Shown here in pieces: positions 29,505 through 38,536 of a DNA stretch of 64,000 bases (the stretch's first letter is position 1; every line of letters starts with the position of its first letter). A model generated the notes under the pieces. The model searched no databases and was not told the origin of the DNA. It saw only the letters and a list, made by a program, of their open reading frames with translations. A program made the translations under genes and the position numbers. The DNA is from CBDBJK01 sp965206395 (GTDB taxonomy: Bacteria; Chloroflexota; Dehalococcoidia; Lucifugimonadales; CATOSD01). The stretch spans positions 137,976 to 201,975 of the forward strand of contig CBDBJK010000032.1 in NCBI GenBank assembly GCA_965206395.1, given 5' to 3'.

Positions 29505-29993
29505 CTATTCTATCGCCAGAGATTCCTCCAAGAGAATGTCCCTCTCTTTATCTGAGAGCACACTCTCAAGCTCCAGTAGGATTATCATCTTGTCGTCCAG
29601 CTTGGCGATTCCAAGCAGGTATTCGGAATCTGCGTTGGTAATCACCGACGAAGGCGGCTCGATAGCACTTGCGTGAATACGCAGCACCTCTGTGACCGCG
29701 TCCACGACAACCCCGATATCCTGTCCACCAATGTCCACGACTACGATGCGGTTGTCCTTACTTTCCTCCCCTACGTTAAGCCCAAACCTCTTGCTTAAGT
29801 CTACCACTGGAATGACTTTGCCTCTGAGGTTAATAACTCCTTCCACGAATTCAGGGGTTCGCGGCACTCTGGTGATTTCCTGCATACGGATGATTTCTCT
29901 GACAGCACCGATGTCCACACCATAGGACTCGGAGTCCAGGTCGAAGACCACCAATTGCTTTTCTGCCTGTGCGGTATCTACAGCCATTGCCAT
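29505..29993 (-). CDS. cheW: CheW-like chemotaxis coupling protein
   Basis: 162 residues. CheW links chemoreceptors to the CheA kinase. The sequence shows the typical start VVFDLDSESYGVDIGAVREIIRMQEITRVPRTPEFVEGVINLRGKVIPVVDL, the NLRG motif included, then RIVVVDIGGQDIGVVVDAVTEVLRI and LLGIAKLDDKMIILLELESVL. AAGGAG lies 11 bases before the ATG. No cheA, receptor or flagellar gene is in the window, so it is either isolated or part of a cluster broken by the neighbouring IS. Confidence 0.9.
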   Translation of the reverse strand: MAMAVDTAQAEKQLVVFDLDSESYGVDIGAVREIIRMQEITRVPRTPEFVEGVINLRGKVIPVVDLSKRFGLNVGEESKDNRIVVVDIGGQDIGVVVDAVTEVLRIHASAIEPPSSVITNADSEYLLGIAKLDDKMIILLELESVLSDKERDILLEESLAIE

Positions 29994-30142
29994 CGTCTCT
30001 ATTACTCCTTGTGGGTCATGTCGTGAGCGTACTTACTCTGACGAATCCCTATTCGTTAGCCTATGAGTTCTCACCGGCCGGTTCATAGCTCAATGGTGCG
30101 TCCGAGACATTCCAATGTAGGGTACGCAACAACATCTTCTAA

Positions 30143-31022
30143 GAGCGTCTAACAAAACCATTATTGGAACAGAAAGCGAGAGCAGATGATGGCACAACCT
30201 ATGGCCAAGAAAGCCTCATGTATGTCTGCCCTGCGCTCATATCGAACCCGTAAGCGTCGGAACTGATGAAGCCAACTCAGGCTTCTCTCAACCACCCATC
30301 TATGCACACCCAACCCGCTGCCATGCGGCTCACCTCGCTTGGCCAGCAGCGGCCAGATATGTCGCTTCTTCAACTCCTTGCGAACAGGCTCAGAGTCATA
30401 CCCTCTGTCTCCCTGCGCCTGAAGAGGACGCTTGCGAGGCCTGCCTCGCTTGCCCTTGACAGCAGGTATGGCATCCACCAACTCAAGGGCTTGGGTGACA
30501 TCGTGAGCGTTCGCGCCAGTCAACCTGACCGCCAGTGGAATGCCCTGGGCATCGGTTATGATATGATGCTTGCTACCCGCCTTCGCCCTGTCCGTGGGGT
30601 TGGGGCCTGTTTTCTGCCCCCAAAAACTGCTCGCACTGAAGCACTGTCCAGCACTGCGCGAGTCCAGTCTATGCGCTCAGCTGCTTGCAGGCGCTCAAGG
30701 CATACCAAGTGGATGCGCTCCCAGACTCCCGACTGGTGCCAATCTCTGAGGCGCCTCCAGCAGGTCATCCCACTGCCACAGTCCATCTCCTTGGGTAGGT
30801 CTTCCCAGCCAATGCCTGTCTTTAGCACGAACAGTATCCCACTTAGGACCTGTCTGTCAGGTATCCTGGGCCTTCCTCCTTTCGGCTTCGGTGGTTGTGG
30901 CGGCAGTAAAGGTTGCACCAGTTCCCAGAATTCATCGCTTACAAGGGGCTTAGACATTAGGTCATCCTCCTCCAGAGAATGTCCAGATTCTAACCCCTTT
31001 TATTAGGTTTTGTTAGACGCTC
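30143..31022 (-). mobile_element. IS5-family element, IS427 group
   Basis: 880 bp with perfect 17-base terminal repeats GAGCGTCTAACAAAACC. TAA is duplicated on both sides (30140-30142 and 31023-31025), as expected for IS427-type elements (TNA target). Size and two-frame structure also fit. Confidence 0.92.
30161..30957 (-). CDS. IS427-group transposase in two frames
   Basis: The first frame starts at 30957 (MSKPLVSDEFWELVQPLLPP) and has LDSASVRAVFGG with the first Asp. The second frame picks up at KTGPNPTDRAKAGSKHH and reads GANAHDVTQALELV, QGDRGYDSEP with the second Asp, and HRWVVERSLSWLHQFRRLRVRYE with the Glu. The frames meet at TTTTTGGGGG on the coding strand (30617-30626). A frameshift there would produce the fused transposase and is known for this group, so the break is probably natural. 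Confidence 0.85.
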
Positions 31023-31274
31023 TAAATCTACTCTTTTACATCTATAAGCAAGATGTCGTTTATTCACGTGCGTTCACCGGATACAATCTGCACATGAATC
31101 TCAATTAACCTTTCGGTACTTTATTTTCATTAAAAGGTCTTTAATCGGAATATTTTTAAGGTGGAAGGAATGGTGAGGATAGCGGCCTTCCCTTGTGGTA
31201 AGATAGACCCCGCATCTTGTCCGGCGGTGGCCCAGAGCCGCATTTTGTCGTCGGCGAGTTTAGGAGGAGACGCC

Positions 31275-31628
31275 ATGCAGACCAACTATGACGTAGAAAT
31301 GCATCTGGACGCAAAGGTGCCGATGAGCGATGGGGTTGACTTGTCCGCTGACATCTACCTTCCCAAGGCACAGGGAAAGTTTCCGGCAGTCCTGATGCGT
31401 ACCCCGTACAACAACAATATGCCTCAGATGATTGAGAAGGCGCGAATGCTTGCGAACAACGGCTACGTGTGCGTCATGCAGGACATACGTGGTCGATGGG
31501 ACTCGGAGATGCGCTCCGCGCATCAGACGATCTACCACAGCAGCGAGTATCCCTCGCACATTCTGCTGCCCATCCTTCCGCGGAAGGACGGCGCGATAAT
31601 TAACATGGAGGCAACCTCATGCGCATAG
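31275..31628 (+). pseudogene. CocE/NonD-type hydrolase with a large internal deletion
   Basis: Start ATG at 31275, with AGGAGG upstream. The first 80 or so residues are a normal CocE start (PMSDGVDLSADIYLPKAQG, KFPAVLMRTPYNN, CVMQDIRGRWDS). The next residues, SAHQTIYHSSEYPSHILLPILP, match the far C-terminal end of the family. About 450 residues between are absent, including the Ser nucleophile region, and the join is in frame. The palindromic repeat core lies at the end of the frame (31573-31588). The product cannot be an active hydrolase. The stop overlaps the next gene by 10 bases. Confidence 0.75.
31573..31588. repeat. Palindromic repeat core inside the CocE remnant
   Basis: TCCTTCCGCGGAAGGA, the same 16-base palindrome as at 12352, 34018 and 44614. 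Here it falls inside the reading frame, near its end. Confidence 0.7.
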
Positions 31629-32176
31629 GCATCGTATCCGATACGCACAGCCTGCTTGCGGACGCAAGCGACATGCCCCAGGAAGTAGTGGATGTGTTTC
31701 GAGGCACTGACCTTATCATTCACTGCGGCGATCTGGACACATTGGGCGTGTTGGATAGGCTGGAGACAGTCGCGCCTGTTCTTGCGGTGCGGGGCTACCC
31801 GGACCCGGACGAGGGCAGCGAGCGTTTGAGTGGTATCACTCGCGTGGTGGAGGCGGAGGGTCTGTCAATCGGAGTGATTCACGACATCGCCTGGCCCGGT
31901 ATAAGGGTGCGATTGGAAAGCTTCTTCGAGTTTCCAGACAGGCCTTTCGAGGACGTCATGACCTCCAAATTCGGAAAGCCAGTACAGGTGATAGCCTTTG
32001 GCGATACGCATGAGGAGATGGTGGCATATTATCAGGGAGTGCTGATGGTCAATCCGGGAAGCCCCACGAAGCCCGGCCTGCGTCATGGCCCCGGAGAGCT
32101 TGGAACCGTAGCGATGCTGGGTATCAGGCGCGGCGTAGTTACGGTGGAACTGGTAAAGCTAAAGGGTTCTCTTTAA
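31619..32176 (+). CDS. MJ0936/YfcE-type metallophosphoesterase
   Basis: 185 residues. Dinuclear metal site motifs: GIVSDTHSL (Asp and His), HCGDLDTL (GD), RGYPDP in the place of GNCD, VIHD and FGDTHEEM (GHTH-like, with Asp replacing the first His), then NPGSPTKPGL. The GNxD position reads RGYPD, so one metal ligand (Asn) is unusual. Family members cleave phosphodiesters; the substrate is unknown. A hairpin follows the stop. Confidence 0.85.
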   Translation: MRIGIVSDTHSLLADASDMPQEVVDVFRGTDLIIHCGDLDTLGVLDRLETVAPVLAVRGYPDPDEGSERLSGITRVVEAEGLSIGVIHDIAWPGIRVRLESFFEFPDRPFEDVMTSKFGKPVQVIAFGDTHEEMVAYYQGVLMVNPGSPTKPGLRHGPGELGTVAMLGIRRGVVTVELVKLKGSL

Positions 32177-32178
32177 TT

Positions 32179-32213
32179 AATACTGGCGCACTATCTGCAA
32201 GTGCGCCAGTATT
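32179..32213 (+). terminator. Long perfect hairpin after the phosphoesterase
   Basis: 14-bp stem AATACTGGCGCACT / AGTGCGCCAGTATT with a 7-base loop. There is no T run on the plus side; on the minus side it is followed by TTAAAG. It may end both convergent transcripts. Confidence 0.7.
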
Positions 32214-32283
32214 AATAACCTCTGAATGAATGGCTAATGATAAGGCAAGGCATCGAGCTATCATTAGCACGCTGTGCGGTGTT

Positions 32284-32502
32284 TTACTCTCGATACACCT
32301 GTTGTTCCTGCGGCTTGACTTCCAACAACTTCAAAACGTCTTCTCGACGAATCAAGTAGTTAGCCTTATCAGGATGTCCGGGCAGTCGGGCGGCGGGCAA
32401 CAGTCCGGTTTTGATCCAACGGCGGATAGTCGTCGGGTTCTTACGGACCATAGCGGCGACTTCGCTCGGGCGCAGGTACTCATCATCGACGTTCGAATTC
32501 AC
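32284..32502 (-). CDS. Helix-turn-helix (MerR/excisionase-like) DNA-binding protein
   Basis: 72 residues: YLRPSEVAAMVRKNPTTIRRWIKTGLLPAARLPGHP followed by YLIRREDVLKLLE. This is a compact winged helix of the excisionase/HTH_17 kind. It faces away from an AT-rich region carrying repeated TTTGTTATA motifs and the unknown genes at 32.8-34 kb, so it may control them. Such proteins also serve as recombination directionality factors, but no integrase is present. Confidence 0.8.
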   Translation of the reverse strand: MNSNVDDEYLRPSEVAAMVRKNPTTIRRWIKTGLLPAARLPGHPDKANYLIRREDVLKLLEVKPQEQQVYRE

Positions 32503-32632
32503 GGCAATCCCTCCTAAGCCAATTCTTTCTCATGAGGCAAGCGTATTGTCTTTACAATTCCCGCCTATCGTCCCGCGCATATTTCACATTAACAGACCAA
32601 AAAATAAGTAGCGCCGGAATCATGGATAATCG

Positions 32633-32716
32633 TATAACAAAGTGATGCATTAAAGCAAGCTTCTCTTTATGTGATATTATCTGATGCACGTTTTGTTATA
32701 CAATGCATTTGTTATA
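32633..32716. promoter_or_regulatory. Operator-like inverted and direct repeats
   Basis: TATAACAAAGTGATGCA at 32633-32649 is repeated in inverted form as TGATGCACGTTTTGTTATA (32682-32700), and the half-site ATGCATTTGTTATA follows at 32703-32716. It sits in AT-rich DNA between the HTH gene and the unknown gene at 32815. It looks like binding sites for a dimeric regulator. Confidence 0.5.
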
Positions 32717-32814
32717 TGCTATACTACCAATAATTGTATGATGGTTGTTTTATAAATCACTGAGACATATTGACTCGTCGTATTGAGCAAGACGACATAG
32801 ACCGGAGGTAGGAA

Positions 32815-33351
32815 ATGGCAACCACATATCCGGTGCAACTAACACAGTTGGAGTGTCTTTACATCTCCGATACCCTTTCGATGTTTACCCAAGGGCCGCC
32901 TGACGAACTGCCGAGCCAAGGTTCCCCGTATCCTAATTTGCTGTTGAAGATCGGCAGTGCGGTGCTGGAAACCGAACAACAGAAGGCACCAGTCGAGTTG
33001 CAGTTTAGCTTGAACGAGCTTTGGGTGATACGAGAGATAGCGAAGTCGTCCGTAGTGGTCGGAGGTGAGCGTGTAGGGTTGAACCTGCTGCTCAAGATTT
33101 ATCGAGGCATCCGCGCGTTGATTGCGGAATCCGACGTGCAAGCCGTCGTAAACGATCTTGGTGAAGTATTGGACTACGAGCCTGGAAAGATCGAGTACGC
33201 CATTCAGTTGGCGAACATAAAAGACAACGAATATCAGGATAGTAGTGGAAATGGAGGTAGTGATGATGGCAGCGAGATTATTGGTGGCAACTACGAATCC
33301 AACGACTCCAACGAGAGTAGACCCGATAACGACGCCGCAAGCCCAGCCTGA
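32815..33351 (+). CDS. Unknown protein with acidic tail
   Basis: 178 residues from ATG 32815, preceded by GGAGGTAGGAA. The first 135 residues look globular and helical (FSLNELWVIREIAKSS, RVGLNLLLKIYRGIRALIAES). The rest is a disordered acidic, Asn/Ser/Gly-rich tail (SSGNGGSDDGSEIIGGNYES). I do not recognise a family. With the HTH gene and the next two frames it forms a small island of unknown genes with AT-rich promoter DNA. Confidence 0.7.
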   Translation: MATTYPVQLTQLECLYISDTLSMFTQGPPDELPSQGSPYPNLLLKIGSAVLETEQQKAPVELQFSLNELWVIREIAKSSVVVGGERVGLNLLLKIYRGIRALIAESDVQAVVNDLGEVLDYEPGKIEYAIQLANIKDNEYQDSSGNGGSDDGSEIIGGNYESNDSNESRPDNDAASPA

Positions 33352-33442
33352 GCCATCTCGGCGCTATGAGCCAGACCCAGACCATTGCCCAGGGCAGAGG
33401 GTGCGCACGGTTCGGCGGGTGCGTCGAACCATCGAGATGTAG
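33263..33442 (+). CDS. Possible overlapping small basic protein
   Basis: Frame starting MMAARLLVATTNP at 33263, out of frame with the end of the previous gene. It has a strong GGAGG (33253-33257) 5 bases before the ATG. It ends in an Arg-rich stretch (RVRTVRRVRRTIEM). About 59 residues, Pro/Thr/Arg-rich. The ribosome site makes it worth noting, but a shadow frame cannot be excluded. Confidence 0.35.
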   Translation: MMAARLLVATTNPTTPTRVDPITTPQAQPEPSRRYEPDPDHCPGQRVRTVRRVRRTIEM

Positions 33443-33517
33443 AGCGGTTGTGGACATTGATGTAAGCGACTATTGGCCCGACACATATAAGCCGTCTTAG
33501 CTCGCAGGGAGGTTGTA

Positions 33518-33988
33518 ATGCCCTACTACAACGTAACTCCAAACGCACTTTATCAGTCGTGCATCTCAAACGCGTGGGAGTGGGCTGAGAAAAACGACCC
33601 CCTGACCCATGCGTGCGCGTGGGTAGAGGCCGAGAACATTTACGAGGTCTGGAAACTGGTCCAGGAGTGGTACGAGCTTACGGAGAGTGGGGAGGCGGCT
33701 AATCGCTTCCCCGACCCGTTCTGGAAGGACGAGGACTATCCGGGGAAAGCCACACTGACCCAGGATGTCGCCGATACCTTCATCGAAGAGTTGGATGCCG
33801 ACTTCATGCTGGAGAAGAATCGCTTCCACGGTAGGTTAGCCCCGGAGTTCTCAAGGCTGCCGCCGCACGCTCGCATGGCCTTGGTGCAAGAGGCATACAA
33901 AATCATCAAGACCAGCGCGGCAATCGAGCAAGAGACGAAGGAACGGCTGGCTGCGGGAGAAAAGCTGCCGAATCCGACCTCAAACTAG
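33518..33988 (+). CDS. Unknown protein
   Basis: 156 residues, with GGGAGG 7 bases before the ATG. Begins MPYYNVTPNALYQSC and has several Trp (AWEWAEKNDP, CAWVEAENIYEVWKLVQEWYEL), then acidic and helical parts. It is probably a soluble cytoplasmic protein. No family recognised. Downstream is the dispersed repeat copy B. Confidence 0.65.
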   Translation: MPYYNVTPNALYQSCISNAWEWAEKNDPLTHACAWVEAENIYEVWKLVQEWYELTESGEAANRFPDPFWKDEDYPGKATLTQDVADTFIEELDADFMLEKNRFHGRLAPEFSRLPPHARMALVQEAYKIIKTSAAIEQETKERLAAGEKLPNPTSN

Positions 33989-34017
33989 CGCCATAGCCTC
34001 TCTTTAAATTCCCCCTT

Positions 34018-34102
34018 TCCTTCCGCGGAAGGACGAATGCAAGCCAGTTTTAGTCGCCCCTCTCCGTTCACGGAGAGGGGCCGCCTAGATTTACTTCAAG
34101 CG
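34018..34102. repeat. Dispersed intergenic repeat, copy B
   Basis: Starts with TCCTTCCGCGGAAGGA (34018-34033) and shares about 85 bases with copy A at 12352-12437. Its middle has an extra inverted pair, CCCCTCTCCG / CGGAGAGGGG (34058-34080), which is only partly kept in copy A. Confidence 0.75.
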
Positions 34103-34141
34103 CCAGATCCTTCATCGGAAGGACGGGGTGAGGTCAGAGCA

Positions 34142-35203
34142 TCACGCTCGTAATATGCCGACGCCCTTTCCCTTCAGGATGACATCTCCATTGCTGTTGA
34201 AATACGACGTGCCAGAGACGGTGAAGATCAATCGATTTTTGGATCCCTGGCGCTCGTAAACGTCCAGCAGGCGGGATTTCCGCTTCAACTTCTCTCCAAC
34301 GCGCGCCAGACCTAGCACCTCATACGACTGGCCGCCGTTGAGTCCTCCTACCCTGGGAAGCCCTGGGATGTGACGGTCGCGCTCGCCGCTCATGACGCCG
34401 GGAGGCCCTCCCCAATAGTTTGGATCCTCCTTTAGCCGTAGCGTAAGTTGGTCAGGCTCAGTAGGAGGGTGCTTGAAGCCATCCACCGGATACAATGGCA
34501 TAGCCATTATCTCGCCGAACCTCGTGCCCTTAGCGAACTCCTCGTCCCAGTACAGCCGGTCCGGGTCGGGAATGGCCTGAGAGAAGCGGCGCAGTTCAGG
34601 CTTGCAGATTTCGTCCCAGCTTTCCGACTCCGTCTCGTAGCCGATGTGACTGCGCACCTCGTTGGTTACGTACATAGCGTTTTCCATGTTGTGGCCTGGC
34701 TCGTAGTCGTAGTCAGGCTGTCGCAGGCTCTCAGGCGGCACGAAAGGGTAGGGCACGTCCTTGCCGTTCTTGAGAGGCAGTGCCACGGTAGCCGTGCCGG
34801 GTGATGTCTCCTGGCCTTTCTGGTTCGTCATTCCGAGGTCTAACTCCACGATGCCTATGCCGTCCACCTCTCTTATCTCACGGACGCGCGCCCACACGTC
34901 GAACAGATCAAAGGGATAATGCATACCTCTGTACTGCATCTGAATTTTCCACAGCCAACCCCCAAGCCCTGCCCAGTCCTTGAAAATTCGGGCCAGGGGG
35001 TGCTTGCGCCAGTTGCCGTTGGCTACGATGTCGTCGAGTTCAAACACCTGCGTGGCAAACTTGTAATCGTAGTGGAAACGCTCCCAGTTCTCCTGCGCGG
35101 CGCACCATCGCGTGATGTGAGCGTTGCTCCAGGGGCCGTACTCCTGAGAGGGCAGCTCCATGCCCACCTCAATGTCTTCCAGATAGACCTGATGCTCTGC
35201 CAT
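34142..35203 (-). CDS. MaoC-like double hotdog dehydratase
   Basis: 353 residues. It has two hotdog halves: the first with EDIEVGMELPSQEYGPWSNAHITRWCAAQENW, the second ending LGLARVGEKLKRKSRLLDVYERQGSKNRLIFTVSGTSYFNSNGDVIL, which is the FAS1-type N-terminal MaoC pattern. Related proteins hydrate or bind acyl-CoA esters; the catalytic Asp/His pair is not obvious here. It stands alone between a repeat and the divergent maleylpyruvate-isomerase-like gene. Confidence 0.75.
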   Translation of the reverse strand: MAEHQVYLEDIEVGMELPSQEYGPWSNAHITRWCAAQENWERFHYDYKFATQVFELDDIVANGNWRKHPLARIFKDWAGLGGWLWKIQMQYRGMHYPFDLFDVWARVREIREVDGIGIVELDLGMTNQKGQETSPGTATVALPLKNGKDVPYPFVPPESLRQPDYDYEPGHNMENAMYVTNEVRSHIGYETESESWDEICKPELRRFSQAIPDPDRLYWDEEFAKGTRFGEIMAMPLYPVDGFKHPPTEPDQLTLRLKEDPNYWGGPPGVMSGERDRHIPGLPRVGGLNGGQSYEVLGLARVGEKLKRKSRLLDVYERQGSKNRLIFTVSGTSYFNSNGDVILKGKGVGILRA

Positions 35204-35520
35204 ACATGCCCTCCCTCTGATGATTCAGATATCTCATATGGGTTGCCACTCACGCCCATTAGGGTATGAGAATGCTCATGTTAGGACCGCTTTCCTATTT
35301 GCGCACCAATCGCACGTCAAGCGACAATCAGATCAAGGATACTCTCGGGACATCAGGAGTGTCAACGCACGATGGCCCTATTCGAGAATGGCAAGAACCA
35401 GAACGGTTCCCAAGATATTGGACGAGGTTCAATTCATAAGATCCAGGGCTTGCCATTGCGTAATGCCCTGAGTATGATGCGTGATATCGAATCAAGCTTC
35501 AATAATAGTAGAGGTATTCC
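35204..35520. other. Intergenic region
   Basis: About 315 bases between two divergent genes. No recognisable element, hairpin or promoter box seen. Confidence 0.4.
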
Positions 35521-36333
35521 ATGAGTGATAAAGAGCTTGTCGAAAAGATGGAGCGCGTCTGGAGTTCGATTGGCGAGCTTTGCGCGACGTTCACCGAGCA
35601 AGAGTGGAAAACGCCTACGGATTGCCCCGGCTGGTCGGCGCAAGACCAGATTTCACACCTTGTCGGGATGGAAAGTCGGCTTCTAGGACGGTCTGAACCA
35701 GACCACACTCCGGAGGACTTGAGCCACATAAAGACCGACTTTGGAGCTAAAAACGAGATCGGGATTGACTGGCGGCGTTCTTGGCTAGGCACAAAAGTTT
35801 TCGATGAGTTTCGAGAAGTCACCGGCGAGCGTCTTAAGGTGCTGCGGGCTATGAGCGCGGACGATTTCGATGCGGAGACACAAACGCCTGTTGGCTCCGG
35901 AAGAGCGCGAGACTTCCTAGGGATACGTATCTTCGACGCATGGGTGCATGAGCAAGACATACGCCGCGCACTTGGTAGGCCCGGGCATTACGAAGGGCCG
36001 GTAGCCGAGCACTCCATGGGTAGGCTTGTTGCACCCATGCCCTACATCGTCGGCAAGAAGGCTCAAGCTCCCGAAGGCGCGACGGTGATTTTGGATATCA
36101 CAGGACAGCTTGGGCAAACTATCGCTATCGGCATGGATGGAAAAATCGCCAGGCCGCTCGACTCGACACCTGAAAGCGCAACCGTCCATCTCAAGATGGA
36201 TACAGAGACGTTTGCCTGCCTGGGCTGCGGTCGCTGGGACCCCGCCAGAGTCCTCACGTCCGGCAAAGTGCAGGTGCAAGGCGACATTGCGCTCGGCGAG
36301 GCGATTGTGAAGCAGATGAACTTCATGATCTAA
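35521..36333 (+). CDS. Mycothiol-dependent maleylpyruvate isomerase-like protein
   Basis: 270 residues. N-terminal DinB-like four-helix bundle with the metal His in DQISHLVGMESRL and a second set in FDAWVHEQDIRRALG (HxxD pattern). The C-terminal SCP2-like domain begins around TVILDITGQLGQTIAIG and ends VQGDIALGEAIVKQMNFM. This family uses a low-molecular-weight thiol cofactor in isomerisation, glutathione-type transfer or resistance. Substrate unknown. Confidence 0.85.
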   Translation: MSDKELVEKMERVWSSIGELCATFTEQEWKTPTDCPGWSAQDQISHLVGMESRLLGRSEPDHTPEDLSHIKTDFGAKNEIGIDWRRSWLGTKVFDEFREVTGERLKVLRAMSADDFDAETQTPVGSGRARDFLGIRIFDAWVHEQDIRRALGRPGHYEGPVAEHSMGRLVAPMPYIVGKKAQAPEGATVILDITGQLGQTIAIGMDGKIARPLDSTPESATVHLKMDTETFACLGCGRWDPARVLTSGKVQVQGDIALGEAIVKQMNFMI

Positions 36334-37297
36334 TCAGGGCGTGAGGGCGCAGTGTACTTGACAATAACACAGAACTGCTGTTAGACTCTGAACATACTTT
36401 ATAGACCATTTCGCGCTTTTTGAAGACGGGATTCAAGCAGAGTTTAGGCATTGCCTTTGAAGAAGTGGAGGTTGTGAGAAGAGGATGGCTTCTGGGCAAC
36501 ACTTTCCTCGCGTTGGCTTCTTGAAAACGCTTCTTATCGTTCTGGCTATACTGATTGGTCTCTCCGGCGACGCTTCTGAACTTGTGTCTCGTCTTCAGGC
36601 TAGCTCTGACAGCTATACTGTCCCTGGCTTTCCCCAAATACTATCGCAGAGTCCTGCCTTGACGCCCGAACACGGCATAGAGGTGCTCGTGTTCACCAAG
36701 ACGGCTGGATACCGCCATGCCTCTATCCCTGCTGGAATCGCGGCGCTAGAAACGCTCGGAACGAAAAAGGGTTTCGAGGTCGTTGCCACAGAGGATGCCG
36801 CCGTATTCAGCGACGACGGCCTCGCAGATTTCCAGGCAGTCGTGTTTCTCAACACTACGCTGAACGTACTCGACGATGAGCAACAGGCCGCGTTCGAGAA
36901 GTATATTCAGGCCGGAGGGGGGTTCGTTGGCATTCACTCGGCTGCCGACACGGAATACAACTGGCCCGGGTTTGCCGGACTCGTGGGCGCTAACTTTGAG
37001 AGCCATCCGGGTATTCAGGTTGCGACCATCACGGTGGCCGATACTGTTCATCCATCGACCTCTTTTCTGCCCAGGCGCTGGCAGCGGCTCGACGAGTGGT
37101 ATAACTACGCAACAAACCCCAGGGGCGAAGTCCACGTGCTGGCGACCCTGGACGAAGATTCGTATTCAGGGGGCGAGCAGGGGTATGACCATCCCATAGC
37201 GTGGTGTCATGAATATGACGGCGGTCGGGCCTGGTACACCGGCATGGGCCACACGAGTGGGAGCTACGTTGAACCATACTTTATGGCTCATGTACTA

Positions 37298-38536
37298 GTG
37301 GTTCAACGTTTTTGTATTGATGGGTAGAGTGACTTTAGCTTGATGCGCGCATCCTCGGTAGTGAAGCGCCAATCCACTCGTATCACATCCCGGTTGCGTT
37401 GATTCTGCCAAGCATTGACCTCGCCGCGCAGGATGTCTTGATTGGCAATCCGTCGGTCCAGGCACTGTCGAGCCAGCACACCGATCTCTATCTCCGCCAT
37501 ATTCAACCAACTCCCGTGTTTGGGAGTGTAGTGTATCTCCAGTCGCTCAGCTATACGCCTCGCCTCAGCAGGCTCGAATGCCTCGTATAGCGAGGACAGC
37601 TTGTGAGTGTTGAGATTGTCCATTACCAGCACGATCCGGTCTCTGTCAGGGTAGTCCTCGTCGACCAGTTTCTTTATCACATGCGCCCAGTCCACCTTCG
37701 TGCGACGCTCTCTGACCTCGACTCGGCGCCATCCGTCCAACGGTGCAAACAGCATGAACAGGCTGCTCACTCCATTGCGCTCGTATTCGTAGTCGTATGC
37801 CGCCGATAAGCCGGGCGCTGCGGGACGCGGCACTCGCGTCTCCTTGACTTGCTGTTTGCTCGTCTCATCCATGCACACCAGAACCTCATTCCCATCGTAC
37901 GGCCGTTGGTAGACCTCCCAGTACGTCTTCCATCGCGCACACAAACTCCGCGCTCTGACCGGGCGGGATGCACCAACTCTGCTTCAGCCACGGCTTCAGT
38001 TCGTTTTTTTTTTAAGCGCCTGGCGAACCGTCTCGGTGCTAATGGTCCCGACTATCTCACACTCGACCAACTGGTCAGCCAACAGCTTCAGGGTCCAACT
38101 GGCACGCCCCTCCGGCGGTTCCCCGCAGGCCATCGCTATCAACCGTGCTTCACCTTCGCCGTCCAGTCTCTTTTGACGCCGACGCAGTTGCTTTTTGCGA
38201 TTCAGCGCAGACTCAACCCCCTCCTCCACACAGCGCTTGCGTATTCGCTCGACCGTTGACTGTCCCACACCGAGCGCGCTGGTGATGTCCGCGTCCTTCA
38301 TTCCCCCGTCCGAGCGCGACTCATCGCTCATCAGCAGAATGCGCGCATGGGTCTGTTTGTACGCCGCAGCCCGACCGCGTGAGACCAAGGCGTTGAGTTC
38401 CTGTTGTTCGTCGGTAGTCAGTCTGATACGGTACTTCTTGGTAGACATCATGGTTCCTCCTCGGTTCAACGTTACGATTGAACCCCCAAGAGGAACAATG
38501 ACTATCATGGTATTCATTTCAATGATGTTGGACCAC
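37298..38536 (-). mobile_element. IS630-family element, copy 2
   Basis: Same ends as copy 1, TA at 37296-37297 and 38537-38538, length 1,239 bp. Compared with copy 1 it lacks the 12-base tandem duplication near 2500, has one extra T in the poly-T run and an extra C near 37919. Confidence 0.92.
37303..38451 (-). CDS. IS630-family transposase (copy 2, frameshifted)
   Basis: Start 38451, with AGGAGG upstream. The HTH half ends at KKKTN because the coding strand has ten A here instead of nine. The DDE half (VLVCMDETSKQQ, VMDNLNTHKL, WLNMAEIEIG) is complete but reached in another frame; an extra base near 37919 adds a second shift. It is less likely to be functional than copy 1 unless these are read errors. 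Confidence 0.8.
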
